Shown here one piece after another: positions 27,417 to 42,617 of a DNA stretch of 64,000 nucleotides (position 1 is the first letter of the stretch; every line of letters starts with the position of its first letter). A program made the translations under genes and the position numbers. This DNA comes from Nocardiopsis sp. CNR-923 (GTDB taxonomy: Bacteria; Actinomycetota; Actinomycetes; Streptosporangiales; Streptosporangiaceae): contig NZ_MKKC01000098.1 in assembly GCF_001942255.1 (NCBI RefSeq), positions 62,001-126,000 on the forward strand. The letters run 5' to 3'. Below the pieces are notes generated by a model. It did no database searches. It was not told the origin of the DNA and was given only the letters and a program-made list of their open reading frames with translations.

Positions 27417-28196
27417 CTACACGAACTTCTTCTCGGCGAGGAAGTCGGCGATCTTCACGCCGCCGTCGCCCTCGTCCTTGACGACCGTGCCCGCGGCGCG
27501 CGGCGGCGCGGCGGCGAAGTCGGTGGTCTCGGTGGTGGCGTTCGCCAGGCCGACCCTGCCGGTGTCGATGCCCGCGTCCGCGGCCGACTTCCTGTCGACC
27601 GGCTTCTTCTTCGCCTGCATGATGAGCTTGAAGGACGGGTACCGCGGCTCGTTGATCTTCTCGACCACGGAGACGACCGCCGGGAGCTGGGCCTCGACGA
27701 CGTCGTAGCCGTAGTCGGTCTGACGCTGGATCCTGATCGCGCCGCCGTCGATGTCGACCTTGCCCGCGAGCGTGAGCTGCGGCAGTCCGAGGTACTCGGC
27801 GAGCGCGGCGCCGACGACGCCGGTGCGCGCGTCGGTGGACTCGGAGCCGAGGACGACCAGGTCGTACTCGACGGTGCCCAGGGCCCGCGCGAGCGCGTAG
27901 GCGGTCTGGAGCGCGTCCGAGCCGTGGAGCGCGTCGTCGTTGACGAAGACGGCCTTGTCCGCGCCCATGGACAGTGCCTTGCGGATGGAGTCCGTGGCCT
28001 GGTCGGGTCCCATCGTCAGGATGGTGACCTCGCCGCCGTGCTTCTCCCTGAGCAGGAGCGCCTCTTCGATGGCGTACTCGTCGAGCTCGTTGATGACGCC
28101 GTCGGACGCTGCTCGGTCGAGCGTCCTGTCATCGGCGTTGAGCTTCCGTTCGGTCGCCGTGTCCGGGACCTGCTTGACCAAAACGACAATATTCAT
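27417..28196 (-). CDS. etfB: Electron transfer flavoprotein beta subunit
   Basis: The 259-residue protein starts MNIVVLVKQVPDTATERKLN, the invariant ETF-beta N-terminus, and contains the AMP-binding/recognition stretch ALSMGADKAVFVNDD and DARTGVVGAALAEYLGLPQ. A GGGAGG lies 13 bases upstream of ATG 28196, a rather long spacing. It is first gene of the etfBA operon and works with EtfA in fatty-acid and amino-acid oxidation. Confidence 0.97.
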   Translation of the reverse strand: MNIVVLVKQVPDTATERKLNADDRTLDRAASDGVINELDEYAIEEALLLREKHGGEVTILTMGPDQATDSIRKALSMGADKAVFVNDDALHGSDALQTAYALARALGTVEYDLVVLGSESTDARTGVVGAALAEYLGLPQLTLAGKVDIDGGAIRIQRQTDYGYDVVEAQLPAVVSVVEKINEPRYPSFKLIMQAKKKPVDRKSAADAGIDTGRVGLANATTETTDFAAAPPRAAGTVVKDEGDGGVKIADFLAEKKFV

Positions 28197-28563
28197 GGCC
28201 GGTGGCCGACCTCCCTGCACTCCATGATCCGCCGTGCGGCGGAGCGGACGCTGGCGCGCCCCGTACTGCCAACAATGCCGAATGCCGTTCGGCCATCCGA
28301 CGGCGGGTCGAAGTTCACGTCAACCCCGTCCCGCGGTGTTCTGATACCCGTATGTTACTGGCTAGTAGCTTCACAACCAACCCGCGCCCCCGCGACGACT
28401 GAGGAATACCTCACCCGCCCGCGGGCTCGGAGCCCGGGGTCCAGGAAGACCGCGGCTCCACCTGGCTACTCGCCGCCGAACCGGTGTCCCGTCCCCTCCC
28501 TACCACCATAGGCGGGCGCCTTCGCGCCGACCGGCACCCCCCTCCCGGACTCCGCGCCCGACA
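28197..28563. other. Intergenic region between etfB and the kinase gene
   Basis: No gene is supported here. The stretch near 28340-28400 is AT-richer than its surroundings and should contain the etfBA promoter reading leftward. It includes the imperfect palindrome at 28354-28369. The other end carries the kinase terminator. Confidence 0.5.
28354..28369. promoter_or_regulatory. Imperfect palindrome upstream of etfBA
   Basis: GTTACTGGCTAGTAGC is a 16-base imperfect palindrome with six of eight arm positions paired. It lies about 160 bases upstream of etfB in the only AT-rich part of this gap. TetR-type regulators of beta-oxidation genes use sites of this sort. Suggestive only. Confidence 0.35.
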
Positions 28564-28607
28564 ACGGCGGACGCCCTCCTCCCGTGGCGGGGAGGAGCGT
28601 CCGCCGT
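28564..28607. terminator. Hairpin terminator of the Ser/Thr kinase gene
   Basis: ACGGCGGACGC (28564-28574) pairs perfectly with GCGTCCGCCGT (28597-28607), and the inner CCTCC/GGAGG bases extend the stem. It starts 38 bases downstream of the kinase stop on the minus strand. Confidence 0.8.
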
Positions 28608-28644
28608 GGGCCGGCCGCGTGCCCGCAGCGGGAGCGCGCCGCGT

Positions 28645-30829
<2,185 letters not shown>

Positions 30830-31118
30830 CGAGAACTCATCCCCTCAAAAGACCGCATTCCGCCTCGGCCAGCCTATCGTCCGGGGGATGGGTCGTCGTT
30901 GGCTCGTGGGTCCCGTCCCAGGCCCGTGTGGTCGTGTCGCCACCGCCGGGCGGGCGCGGCGATCCGTCCGCCGTCGGAAGGGACCTCCTTGAGTATGACG
31001 GAAGATCCGGGCGTCTGGTTCCGCCGCGTCGTATCCGAGAACCGCGGCCCCGACCGGAGCGGCGGGCCCGGACGCCCGTTCCGACCGCCGCCGCCCCGCC
31101 CGGAGTGTGACCCGTCCG

Positions 31119-31919
31119 TCAACGGCCCGAGAACTCGGCCCTGCCCGGCCCCTGCTCGATGAAGCTGCGCATGCCGGTCTTCTGGTCCTCGGTGGCGAAC
31201 AGCCCGGCGAAGTGCAGGCGTTCGATCTCCAGCCCGCTGTCGAGGTCGGTCTCCAGCCCTCGGTCGACGGACTCCTTGGCGGCGGCCAGCGCGACCGCCG
31301 GACCCTCGGCGTACCGCGCGACCTTGGCCACGGCCGCCGCGTAGACCTCCTCGTCCGCGACGACCTCGTCCACCAGACCGATCTCCAGCGCCTCCTGGGC
31401 GCGCACGTGGCGGCCGGTGAAGATCAGGTCCTTGGCCCTGGCCGGGCCGACCAGGCGCGGCAGCCGCTGCGTGCCGCCCGCCCCGGGGATGACGCCGAGC
31501 GTGATCTCGGGCAGGCCCAGCTTCGCCTTGGCGCCCGCGACCCGGAAGTCCGCGGCCAGCGCCAGCTCGCACCCGCCGCCGAGCGCGTACCCGCTCACTG
31601 CCGCCACCACCGGCTTGGGAACCCGGGCCACGGCCGTCAGGGCGTTCTGGAGGCCGCGCGAGTACTCCAGCGTCCGGGCGTGGTCGAGGTGGGCCATCTC
31701 CTTGATGTCGGCACCGGCCACGAACGCGCGCTCACCGCCGTAGAGCACCACGGAGCGCACGGAAGCGTCGGTCGACACCGCGGCCGCGGCCTCCGCGATC
31801 TCCCTGGTCACCTGAGCGTTGAGCGCGTTGAGCGCCTTGGGCCGGTCGATCCGGATCACGGCGACCGCGGAGTGCTCCTCGTCGGTCTCCACCCGCACGA
31901 ACTCGCCCACGAGCTCCAC
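31119..31919 (-). CDS. Enoyl-CoA hydratase/isomerase family protein
   Basis: The 266-residue crotonase-fold protein has both catalytic Glu regions, ALGGGCELALAADFR and LPEITLGVIPGAGGTQRLPR, and the oxyanion-hole stretch FVAGADIKEM. It should hydrate 2-enoyl-CoA in beta-oxidation. GGAAGTGAG precedes the GTG at 31919. It lies 63 bases downstream of the ECF transporter genes but probably has separate function. Its presence near etfBA fits fatty-acid oxidation. Confidence 0.92.
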   Translation of the reverse strand: MELVGEFVRVETDEEHSAVAVIRIDRPKALNALNAQVTREIAEAAAAVSTDASVRSVVLYGGERAFVAGADIKEMAHLDHARTLEYSRGLQNALTAVARVPKPVVAAVSGYALGGGCELALAADFRVAGAKAKLGLPEITLGVIPGAGGTQRLPRLVGPARAKDLIFTGRHVRAQEALEIGLVDEVVADEEVYAAAVAKVARYAEGPAVALAAAKESVDRGLETDLDSGLEIERLHFAGLFATEDQKTGMRSFIEQGPGRAEFSGR

Positions 31920-31982
31920 CTCACTTCCTTCACTGACGAAGTCTTCGGACTACCCACTACTCGGAACTGCCTATCACCCGCG

Positions 31983-32777
31983 TCACGAGAAGAGCAGCAC
32001 CAGGGTCCCCAGACGCCCGGACACCGCGTAGGCGACCACGAGCAGCGCGACCGATGCGAGAAGCAGCAGGGTGTCCGCGCGGCGCCAGCGGCTCTCCCGC
32101 GCCCATGACCGGGGTCCGGTGCCGAACGCCCGCGCGTCCATGGCCGTGGCCAGCAGCGTCCCGGTTCGGATCGAGCGCACCAACAGTGCGAACAGCCGTC
32201 CGAAGAACAGCGACACCACGCGCAGCGGGTGGCACCCGGCCTCCAGCCCGCGCGCCCGGCGGGCGAGCGTGATCGTGCGCCACTGGTGGGCGAGCAGCGG
32301 GATCAGCCGCAGCGCCGCCAAGACGCCCATCGCGGGCCGCTCGGGCACCCGCAGCTTCTGGACGAGCCCGTCCGACATCTCGGTGGGGTCGCTGCTCGCG
32401 GCGGCCAGCAGCCCCGGCAGGGCGATCGCCAGCAGCCGCACGGCCGCGCCCACCGCCCCCTCCAGTCCGTGCTCGCCGTAGAGGTAGTTGACCGTGCCGC
32501 TGGACAACCCCATGAGCAGGAAGGGGCCGCCCAGGAGGACCAGCGCGCGCCGGTCGATCCCGCTGAAGGGAATCGACAGCACGGCCGCCGCCAGCACCAC
32601 CCCGCCGGTGACCGCGTCCACGGCGGGGACCAGGCCCAGACCGAGGACCAGGGCGGCCAGGAGCTTGGCCGCGGGGTTGAGCCCGGTCATCCAGTACCGG
32701 GCCCCGCCGCCCCGGGGCACGTTCAGCGTCATGGCGTCGCCCGTCGTCGGGGCGCGACTCTCCTCCCGCGCGCTCAC
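31983..32777 (-). CDS. ECF transporter transmembrane component (EcfT/YkoC-like)
   Basis: The 264-residue membrane protein has about five helices and the two coupling motifs of EcfT, ARRARGLE and MDARAFG. Its GTG start overlaps the ATPase stop (GTGA). It is the energy-coupling scaffold for the substrate-binding S component encoded upstream. The TPP riboswitch implies a thiamine-pathway substrate. Confidence 0.9.
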   Translation of the reverse strand: MSAREESRAPTTGDAMTLNVPRGGGARYWMTGLNPAAKLLAALVLGLGLVPAVDAVTGGVVLAAAVLSIPFSGIDRRALVLLGGPFLLMGLSSGTVNYLYGEHGLEGAVGAAVRLLAIALPGLLAAASSDPTEMSDGLVQKLRVPERPAMGVLAALRLIPLLAHQWRTITLARRARGLEAGCHPLRVVSLFFGRLFALLVRSIRTGTLLATAMDARAFGTGPRSWARESRWRRADTLLLLASVALLVVAYAVSGRLGTLVLLFS

Positions 32778-34326
32778 GCGGTCCCTCCCTCACGGTCGGC
32801 GGCGGTCGCCGCCACGAGCGCCGCGTCGCCGTCCGCCACCCGTACCCGCGAGTCGGCCAGGTGCCGGAGCAGCAGATCGTCGTGGGTGGCCATGACGACG
32901 GCCCGGCCCTCGGCGCGCAGGGCGCCCAGCAGCTCCACGAGCTCCTTCCAGGTCCGTGTGTCCTGGCCGAAGGTCGGTTCGTCCAGGGCCAGGACGTCCG
33001 GTGCGTGCGCGGGGCCCGAGCTGAGCGCGGTCGCGACCGACAGCCGCCGCTTCTCCCCACCGGAGAGGGTGTAGGGGTGGACGTCGGCGAGCCCGCTCAA
33101 CCGCAGTCGTTCCAGTAGTTCGTCGACCCACGCGTCCGCCGCCCCCCGCGCCGTCCCCGCCCGCAGCGGCGCGAAGAGCAGCTCCTCGCGCACGGTGGGC
33201 GTGACGAACTGGTCCTCGGCGTGCTGGAAGACGGTTCCGACGTGCCGTGCCAGTCGACGCGCGGGCCAGCGCCGCAGCGGACGCCGGTCGACCCCGGCGA
33301 GCGGGCCGCGCGGGTGCACGGCGCCGCGGTACGGCTTGCTCAGTCCGGCCAACAGCATCAGCAGCGTCGACTTGCCCGCCCCGTTGGGGCCGGTCAGAGC
33401 GGTGGCGGTCCCGGCCCTGACTGCCAGGTCGACCCCCTCCAGCACGGTGCGCGGCGGAGCCGACCGCGCGCCCAGTTCGACCGGCGTGCGCGCGGCGACG
33501 CGACCGCCTCCAGCAGCGCCGTGCCGCCGGGGGCCGGAGACGGGTCGGGCTCGGGCTCGTTCCCGGGGACCCACACGCCCTGGTCGGCCAGGGCCCGGCC
33601 GTGCTCCTCGAAGACGGCCCGCGGCGCGCCGTCGGCGACCACCCCGCCGCCCGGTCGCAGGACGACGACCCGGTCCACCAGGTCCACGACGTCGGCCACG
33701 CGGTGCTCGACCAGGACGAGCGTCGCCTCGGTCTCGGCCAGCAGCCGCTGGAGGACGCCGCGCACCAGCTCGGCACCGGCCGGGTCCAGGTTGGCGGTCG
33801 GTTCGTCGAGCAGCAGCAGGCGCGGACGCATGGCCAGCGCCCCGGCGACGACCAGGCGTTGCTTCTCGCCTCCGGACAGGGCCCCGGTCGAGTGGCGCCG
33901 CCCGTACGGGAAGCCGACCTCGGCCAGGGCGGTGTCGACGCGCGGCCAGATCTGGTCCGGGACCACCCCCAGATTCTCCAGTCCGAACGCGACGTCGTCC
34001 CCGGCCCGGGCCATCACGAGCTGGGTCTCGGGATCCTGGCTGACCAGGCCGACCACGCCCCGACGCCGGTCGGCGGGTTCGCCGTCCACCAGGAGCGTGC
34101 CCTCCTGCTCGCCGCCGATGGCGCTGTCGGCGCCGGTGAGCCCGGCGAGCGAGTGCAGCAGGGTCGACTTGCCCGCGCCGGAGGCGCCGAGCAGCAGCAC
34201 ACGCTCGCCGGGTTCGACGGTCAGGTCCACGCCGCGCAGCGCGTACGCCTGGCGGCCGGAGTGGCGCCAACCCCACCCGGAGAGCTCGACGCGCGCGCCG
34301 GGTCCTCCCGCCGTGCCAGAGCCCAC
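32774..34326 (-). CDS. ECF transporter ATPase with two fused ABC domains (YkoD-like)
   Basis: One gene encodes two nucleotide-binding domains. The first has GASGAGKSTLL, LSGGEKQRLVVAGAL and LLLLDEPTANLD; the second has GPNGAGKSTLLMLLAGL, LSGGEKRRLSVATAL and DVLALDEPTFGQD. Both look competent. A break near 33495 lies in the linker; length 1553 is one base short, so one deletion is implied and the protein is about 517 residues. The GTG at 34326 is chosen because it lies just after the S-component stop; the ribosome site is poor. Confidence 0.88.
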
Positions 34327-34331
34327 CCCGC

Positions 34332-34943
34332 TCAGCCCTGGGCCGATGGGAAGGGGGCCAGCGCTCCGGTCCGGGCGAGCGCCGTGGTGATGAGGCGGGC
34401 GCCGACGCCGGCGATGACGGCGGCGCTGGCGATGACGATGAGGCCGTAGGCGAGCTTGAACTCCAGCGGCCAGGCGACGTTGTAGGTGATGTTGTCGCGG
34501 ATCGCGGGGGAGATCCCGGCGACGGCCGCGGCGAGCACGGCCACGCCCATGCCCCAACGGCGGTAGCCGAAGGCGAGGAAGACCAGCTCGGGCAGGATGC
34601 CCTGGAGGGCGCCGTCGAGGATCACCATGATCCCCCACTGGGTGCCGAGCACCGCCGAGACGGAGGCGGCGGCGATCGAGGTGAGGAGGGCGGCGCCGGG
34701 TCTGCGGATGACGAGGCCGCCCAGCACGCCGGAGATCAGCCACATGCCGTAGACGACCGCCTGCCCGGGCGGGAAGCCAACGAACAGCGGCGTGGTGACC
34801 GTCCACACGATGTTCCACAGCCAGAAGACGACGCCGATGGCGACGCCGATCACGGCGGCGACCACGATGTCGACCGTCCGCCAACCGCGCAGCCGGGTGA
34901 GGACGTCCCGCCAGAAGCCGGTGCCGGTGGTGTCGGTGCTCAT
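34332..34943 (-). CDS. ECF transporter S component, YkoE family
   Basis: The 203-residue protein has about six membrane helices. TVDIVVAAVIGVAIGVVFWLWN near the start and PELVFLAFGYRRWG in the middle are YkoE-like. It is first in a three-gene unit S-(A-A)-T. YkoEDC systems import the thiamine precursor HMP or thiamine. The upstream TPP riboswitch supports that, though the exact ligand is inferred. Confidence 0.85.
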   Translation of the reverse strand: MSTDTTGTGFWRDVLTRLRGWRTVDIVVAAVIGVAIGVVFWLWNIVWTVTTPLFVGFPPGQAVVYGMWLISGVLGGLVIRRPGAALLTSIAAASVSAVLGTQWGIMVILDGALQGILPELVFLAFGYRRWGMGVAVLAAAVAGISPAIRDNITYNVAWPLEFKLAYGLIVIASAAVIAGVGARLITTALARTGALAPFPSAQG

Positions 34944-35061
34944 TCCTGTCCCTTCGTCGGGTGACGAGGGGTCATGCGGCCAAGAGCGCCTCCGGCCGTG
35001 TGCGGCGCGCTCCGGACGGCGGCCGGCGCGCGGGACACACGCCACCGGCGGCGGTTCCTAC

Positions 35062-35148
35062 GACTTCCTTCGCTGGCATGACCCAGATCAGGTGTGTAAG
35101 GGTCTGCGGCGACCGTGCCGCACTCTCAGCGCCCATGCGCTCCCCTGT
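35062..35148 (-). promoter_or_regulatory. TPP riboswitch (THI element)
   Basis: Read on the minus strand, the element contains the invariant GCTGAGAGT (pyrimidine-sensing arm) and ACCTGATCTGGGT...ATGCCAGCG (pyrophosphate arm) in the correct order and spacing. A variable GC-rich P3 hairpin lies between them. It ends about 119 bases before the YkoE-like start. Binding of thiamine pyrophosphate should switch the ECF transporter operon off. Confidence 0.95.
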
Positions 35149-35238
35149 CGGTTATGCACCATTATGCGGGATGTTCAGCCTGGTAGTGACACGCGCCTCC
35201 GGCCGTGCTCCGCCAGCGCCCTCGGCCAGGGCCGCCCC

Positions 35239-37748
35239 TCATCGCCGACGACCGCCCGCGAGCCCGGTCACCACGGCGATCCCGCGCTTCCCGCCGTCCG
35301 GCGGCGTGTGCGCACCGCGCTGCGGAAGACCCACCCGTTCCTCACAGCCGTCCCAGGCTCGACCGCCCGCGAATCCCCCGCTCCGCGTGTCGCCCTCAGG
35401 TTCCCGAGCACCACGGAGATCACCGGCGCCCTCCGAGGCGTCCTCTGCTCCTACGTCGCTGGCGTCACCGGTGCCACTCTGACCGCTCTCGGACGTCTGG
35501 GTGCCCCCAGCGTCTCCCGCTTCCCCGCTGTCCTGGATCTCCCCAGAGTTCTCCGGGGGCTCAGCGTTTCCGATGTTCCCCGAGGGCTCAGCGTCCCCAG
35601 GGGCCTTGCCATCGTCGGGAAAATCGGTCCCCTCGCGGGCCCGGAGTCACCGCCACCCCCGTCGTCCTCGCCGTCGGGCGACTCGGCGTCCGGGTCACCG
35701 AACGCCGTGGGTGAGCCCGCGAACCCCTCCGCCGGGAGCGACGCGGTCGCGCCGCTCATCGTGTCCCGCCAGATCGGGCCCGGCAGCGTCCCTCCGTAAA
35801 CGATCCCGTAGTACCGGCCCCCGATGGTCACGTTCTGGAGCGGGTGCCGCTCCCCGCCGCGCACGTCGCCGACCGCGACCGCCGCCGCCAGGTTCGGCGT
35901 GTACCCCGCGAACCACGCGTAGGCGGCCCCGTCGGTCGTCCCCGTCTTGCCCGCCGCCGGGCGGCCGATGCCCAGCCCGTTCGCGGTCCCGCCGTCGAAC
36001 GGCTCCTGGAGGAGGTGGTTCACCCCGTCGGCCACCCGCTGCTCCACCCTGCGCTCGCACTCGGCCTCGACCGCGACGTCCTCCCGGCCATCCCCCGTGG
36101 CCACGGCCGTGACCGGCACCGGGACGCAGTGCACACCGCGGGCGGCGAACGTGGCGTAGGCGGCGGCCAGGGTCAGCGGCGACACCTCCTGGTCCCCCAG
36201 CGTGAACGAGCTCCACACCCCCAGGGGTTCGCCGTCGGCCCGGTGCACGCCCGCGCGCTCGGCCATCGTCGCCGTCTCGCACAGGCCCACCTTCCGCTGG
36301 AGCTGCGCGAAGTAGGTGTTCACCGACCCCCGCGTCGCGCTGACCATGGTGTGCGGCCCCGAGGAACTCTCTCCCACGTTGCGCACGTCCCACGGTTCCA
36401 TCCGACCGCCGTCGCAGTTCCTCAGGCCGCTGATCGAGATGGTTCCGGGTGACCGAAAACTCGTCCCATAGCCTATTCCGGCGTCCAGCGCGGCGGCGAG
36501 GGTGAACGTCTTGAACGTCGATCCCGCCTGGTATCCGGTGGTGCCGCCGTCGCGTCGGTCCACCGCGAGGTTGATGGCGGTCGTGCCCGGGTCCGCCTCG
36601 TCGAACCCGTACCGCAGGTTCTGGGCGAGTGCCCGCACCTGCCCGGTCCCCGGCTCGACCACCGCCTCCGCGGCGAACCTCGTGGACCCGTCGCTCGGCA
36701 CGTGCCGGTCGACCGCCTCCTGGGCCGCGGCCTGCACCCGCGGATCGAGTGTGGTCCGCACGGTGATGCCGCCCTGGCGCATCGCCGCGAGGCGCTCCTC
36801 CTCGGTGTCGCCGAGCACGTCCGCGCGCAGCAGCCAGCGCGTGACGTAGTCGCAGAAGAACGGGTACTCGCTGTGGTAGCAGCTCCCTCCGCGCGGTGTC
36901 GGCGCCAGCCCGAGGCCCCGGTCCAGGTACCCGTCGGCTTCGGCCCGGCTGATCCGACCGACCGCCACCATCCGCTCCAGGACGAGGTCGCGCCGTTCCC
37001 GGGCAGCCTCCGGGTTGGTCAGCGGATCGTAGTAGGAGGGCGCCCGCACCAAACCGACCAGCGTCGCGGCCTGTCCCGGGTCCAGGTCGGCGGCGGGCGC
37101 CGAGAAGTAGCGCCGCGCCGCGATCTCGATCCCGTGCGCCCCCGCGCCGAAGTAGGCGAGGTTGAGGTAGCCCTCCAGGATCTCGTCCTTGCTCAGCCGC
37201 CGCTCCAGGCCCACGGCGTACCGGAGTTCGACCAGCTTGCGCGCCAGGCTGCGCTCACTTGCACGGGCCGCCTCCTCCTCGGTGTCGGCTGACTCGATGA
37301 GCAGGTTCTTCACGTACTGCTGGGTGAGGGTGGACCCGCCCTGCGTGTCGCCCAGGACGGTGAGCACGGCCGCCCGCAGGACACCGCGCGGGTCGAATCC
37401 GTGGTGCTCGTGGAACCGATCGTCCTCGACGGCGAGGAGGGCGGCGGGGACCCAGGGGCTGACCTCGTCGAGGGAGACCACCTCGCGCTCGCGCTCGGCG
37501 ATCTCGCCGAACGGCCGACCTTCCACGTCGGTGAGCACGACCCGCTCCGACAGGTGGGGCACCTTCAGGTCGGCGGGCATCGCCATGAAGAGCGCGGCGG
37601 TGTCGCGGCCGAGGACGCCGACCGCCCCGACCCACGGTAGGACCAGGGCCGCCGCCAGCACCCCGGCGAGCACCGACACACCGAGCAGCCGCGCCAGCGC
37701 GCGCGGCCTCCCCGCGCGCACCGTCCCCCTCCCCCTCGAACCCGCCAC
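35239..37748 (-). CDS. Bifunctional (class A) penicillin-binding protein
   Basis: After an N-terminal membrane anchor (about 18-45) comes a GT51 glycosyltransferase domain with EDDRFHEHHGFDPRG and QGGSTLTQQYVKNLL. A transpeptidase domain follows with AGSTFKTF (SxxK, about 407), SVNT (SxN, about 475) and AGKTGTTDG (KTG, about 598). It polymerises and crosslinks peptidoglycan. The frame as read ends at 35451 in a basic tail. A one-base deletion near 35640 would continue the acidic Gly/Glu/Ser tail to a stop at 35241-35239, which fits the preceding DDGGGGD composition. GTG 37748 follows GAGGGGGCGAC. Confidence 0.88.
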
Positions 37749-38276
37749 GTCGCCCCCTCACGCCGTGTTGGCTCGCACCGCGCACGGCTGGTCACGAGCT
37801 CCGCGCCGACCACCCTCCCAGGGCGACCGCAAAGGGAGGACCGACATCTCCGGCGTGTCTTCGAAAAGCTTCCTCAATCCATGGCAAAGCGTGCAGATCG
37901 ACCATCCGTTGCGCACACCAACAAAACCACATCATCAACATGAAGCGGCCCCAAGAAGACTCGACGTCAAGAGGAACCCCGCCCCGGATCGCCTCCCATC
38001 GACCCGAGAACCGAATCCGATGCAAACGCTCCCAGGGGGACACGCCGGACCGCTGGGGATGTCCGGAATGAGGCCCGACGAACCAGGGCCGCATTCGATC
38101 ATCCCTACCCAGAGCCACTCGGAGTTCAACATGACCGTGGAGCTTTCCGGCTTATCTCCAGAGAACTCCGCAAACCACCCACAGAGACCCCCGCATCTGC
38201 CGTTGCGCTTTGTCCTGTTTGAGAGGTTTGCCCAGGTGAAACCAGTCAAATACCAGGCATGAGGCCGCACGACCAG

Positions 38277-38292
38277 TGTGACGAGGATCACA
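38277..38292. promoter_or_regulatory. Perfect Crp-type binding site
   Basis: TGTGACGAGGATCACA has the full TGTGA-N6-TCACA consensus of Crp-family regulators, which actinobacterial Crp proteins also recognise. It lies 207 bases upstream of the glgE start in the AT-rich gap. Control of the trehalose/glucan operon by cAMP-Crp is an inference. Confidence 0.65.
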
Positions 38293-38370
38293 TTAATTAT
38301 CCGGCCCCGACACTCCGCCAAACCCCACAAGAGGGCAGACGATAGACAGCGGAGGGCACTGAAGCCTTAA

Positions 38371-38390
38371 TCCGGACACTTTTGTCCGGA
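38371..38390. repeat. Inverted repeat upstream of glgE
   Basis: TCCGGACA and TGTCCGGA are perfect 8-base arms separated by CTTT, 109 bases before the glgE start. The related 10-base palindrome TGTCCGGACA occurs again at 38529-38538 inside the first codons of glgE. It could be an operator pair or a leader hairpin. Confidence 0.45.
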
Positions 38391-38498
38391 GTCTTCGTTA
38401 ACCCTGCCTTTCGTTGTATTACCAGCACGTCATTTCCACCCGGGATCCAGCCACCTACTGCCCACAACGCCCGAACCACGACAATTACGGTGTAGCCA

Positions 38499-40466
<1,968 letters not shown>

Positions 40467-40561
40467 CGGCCCTGGACGGAAGGGGGTCGGCCACCGCGCC
40501 GGCCCCCGGTCCGGAACGCCCGGTGATCCGATGTCGAACCTTTCTTGGTGGGGAGCAGTTG

Positions 40562-42616
<2,055 letters not shown>

Positions 42617-42617
42617 C

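Larger units (their letters stand above)
37749..38498. other. Long divergent intergenic region (PBP / glgE)
   Basis: These 750 bases are clearly AT-richer than the flanks and lack coding bias. Short ORFs occur on both strands but none has family features or a good ribosome site, so I do not call them. The region contains the Crp-type site at 38277 and the inverted repeat at 38371, and probably promoters for the PBP gene and the glgE operon. Confidence 0.6.

Noticed and set aside
37792-38330. Two short minus-strand ORFs in the PBP-glgE gap
   Set aside because: No domain, poor ribosome sites and no GC3 coding bias; the region looks regulatory.
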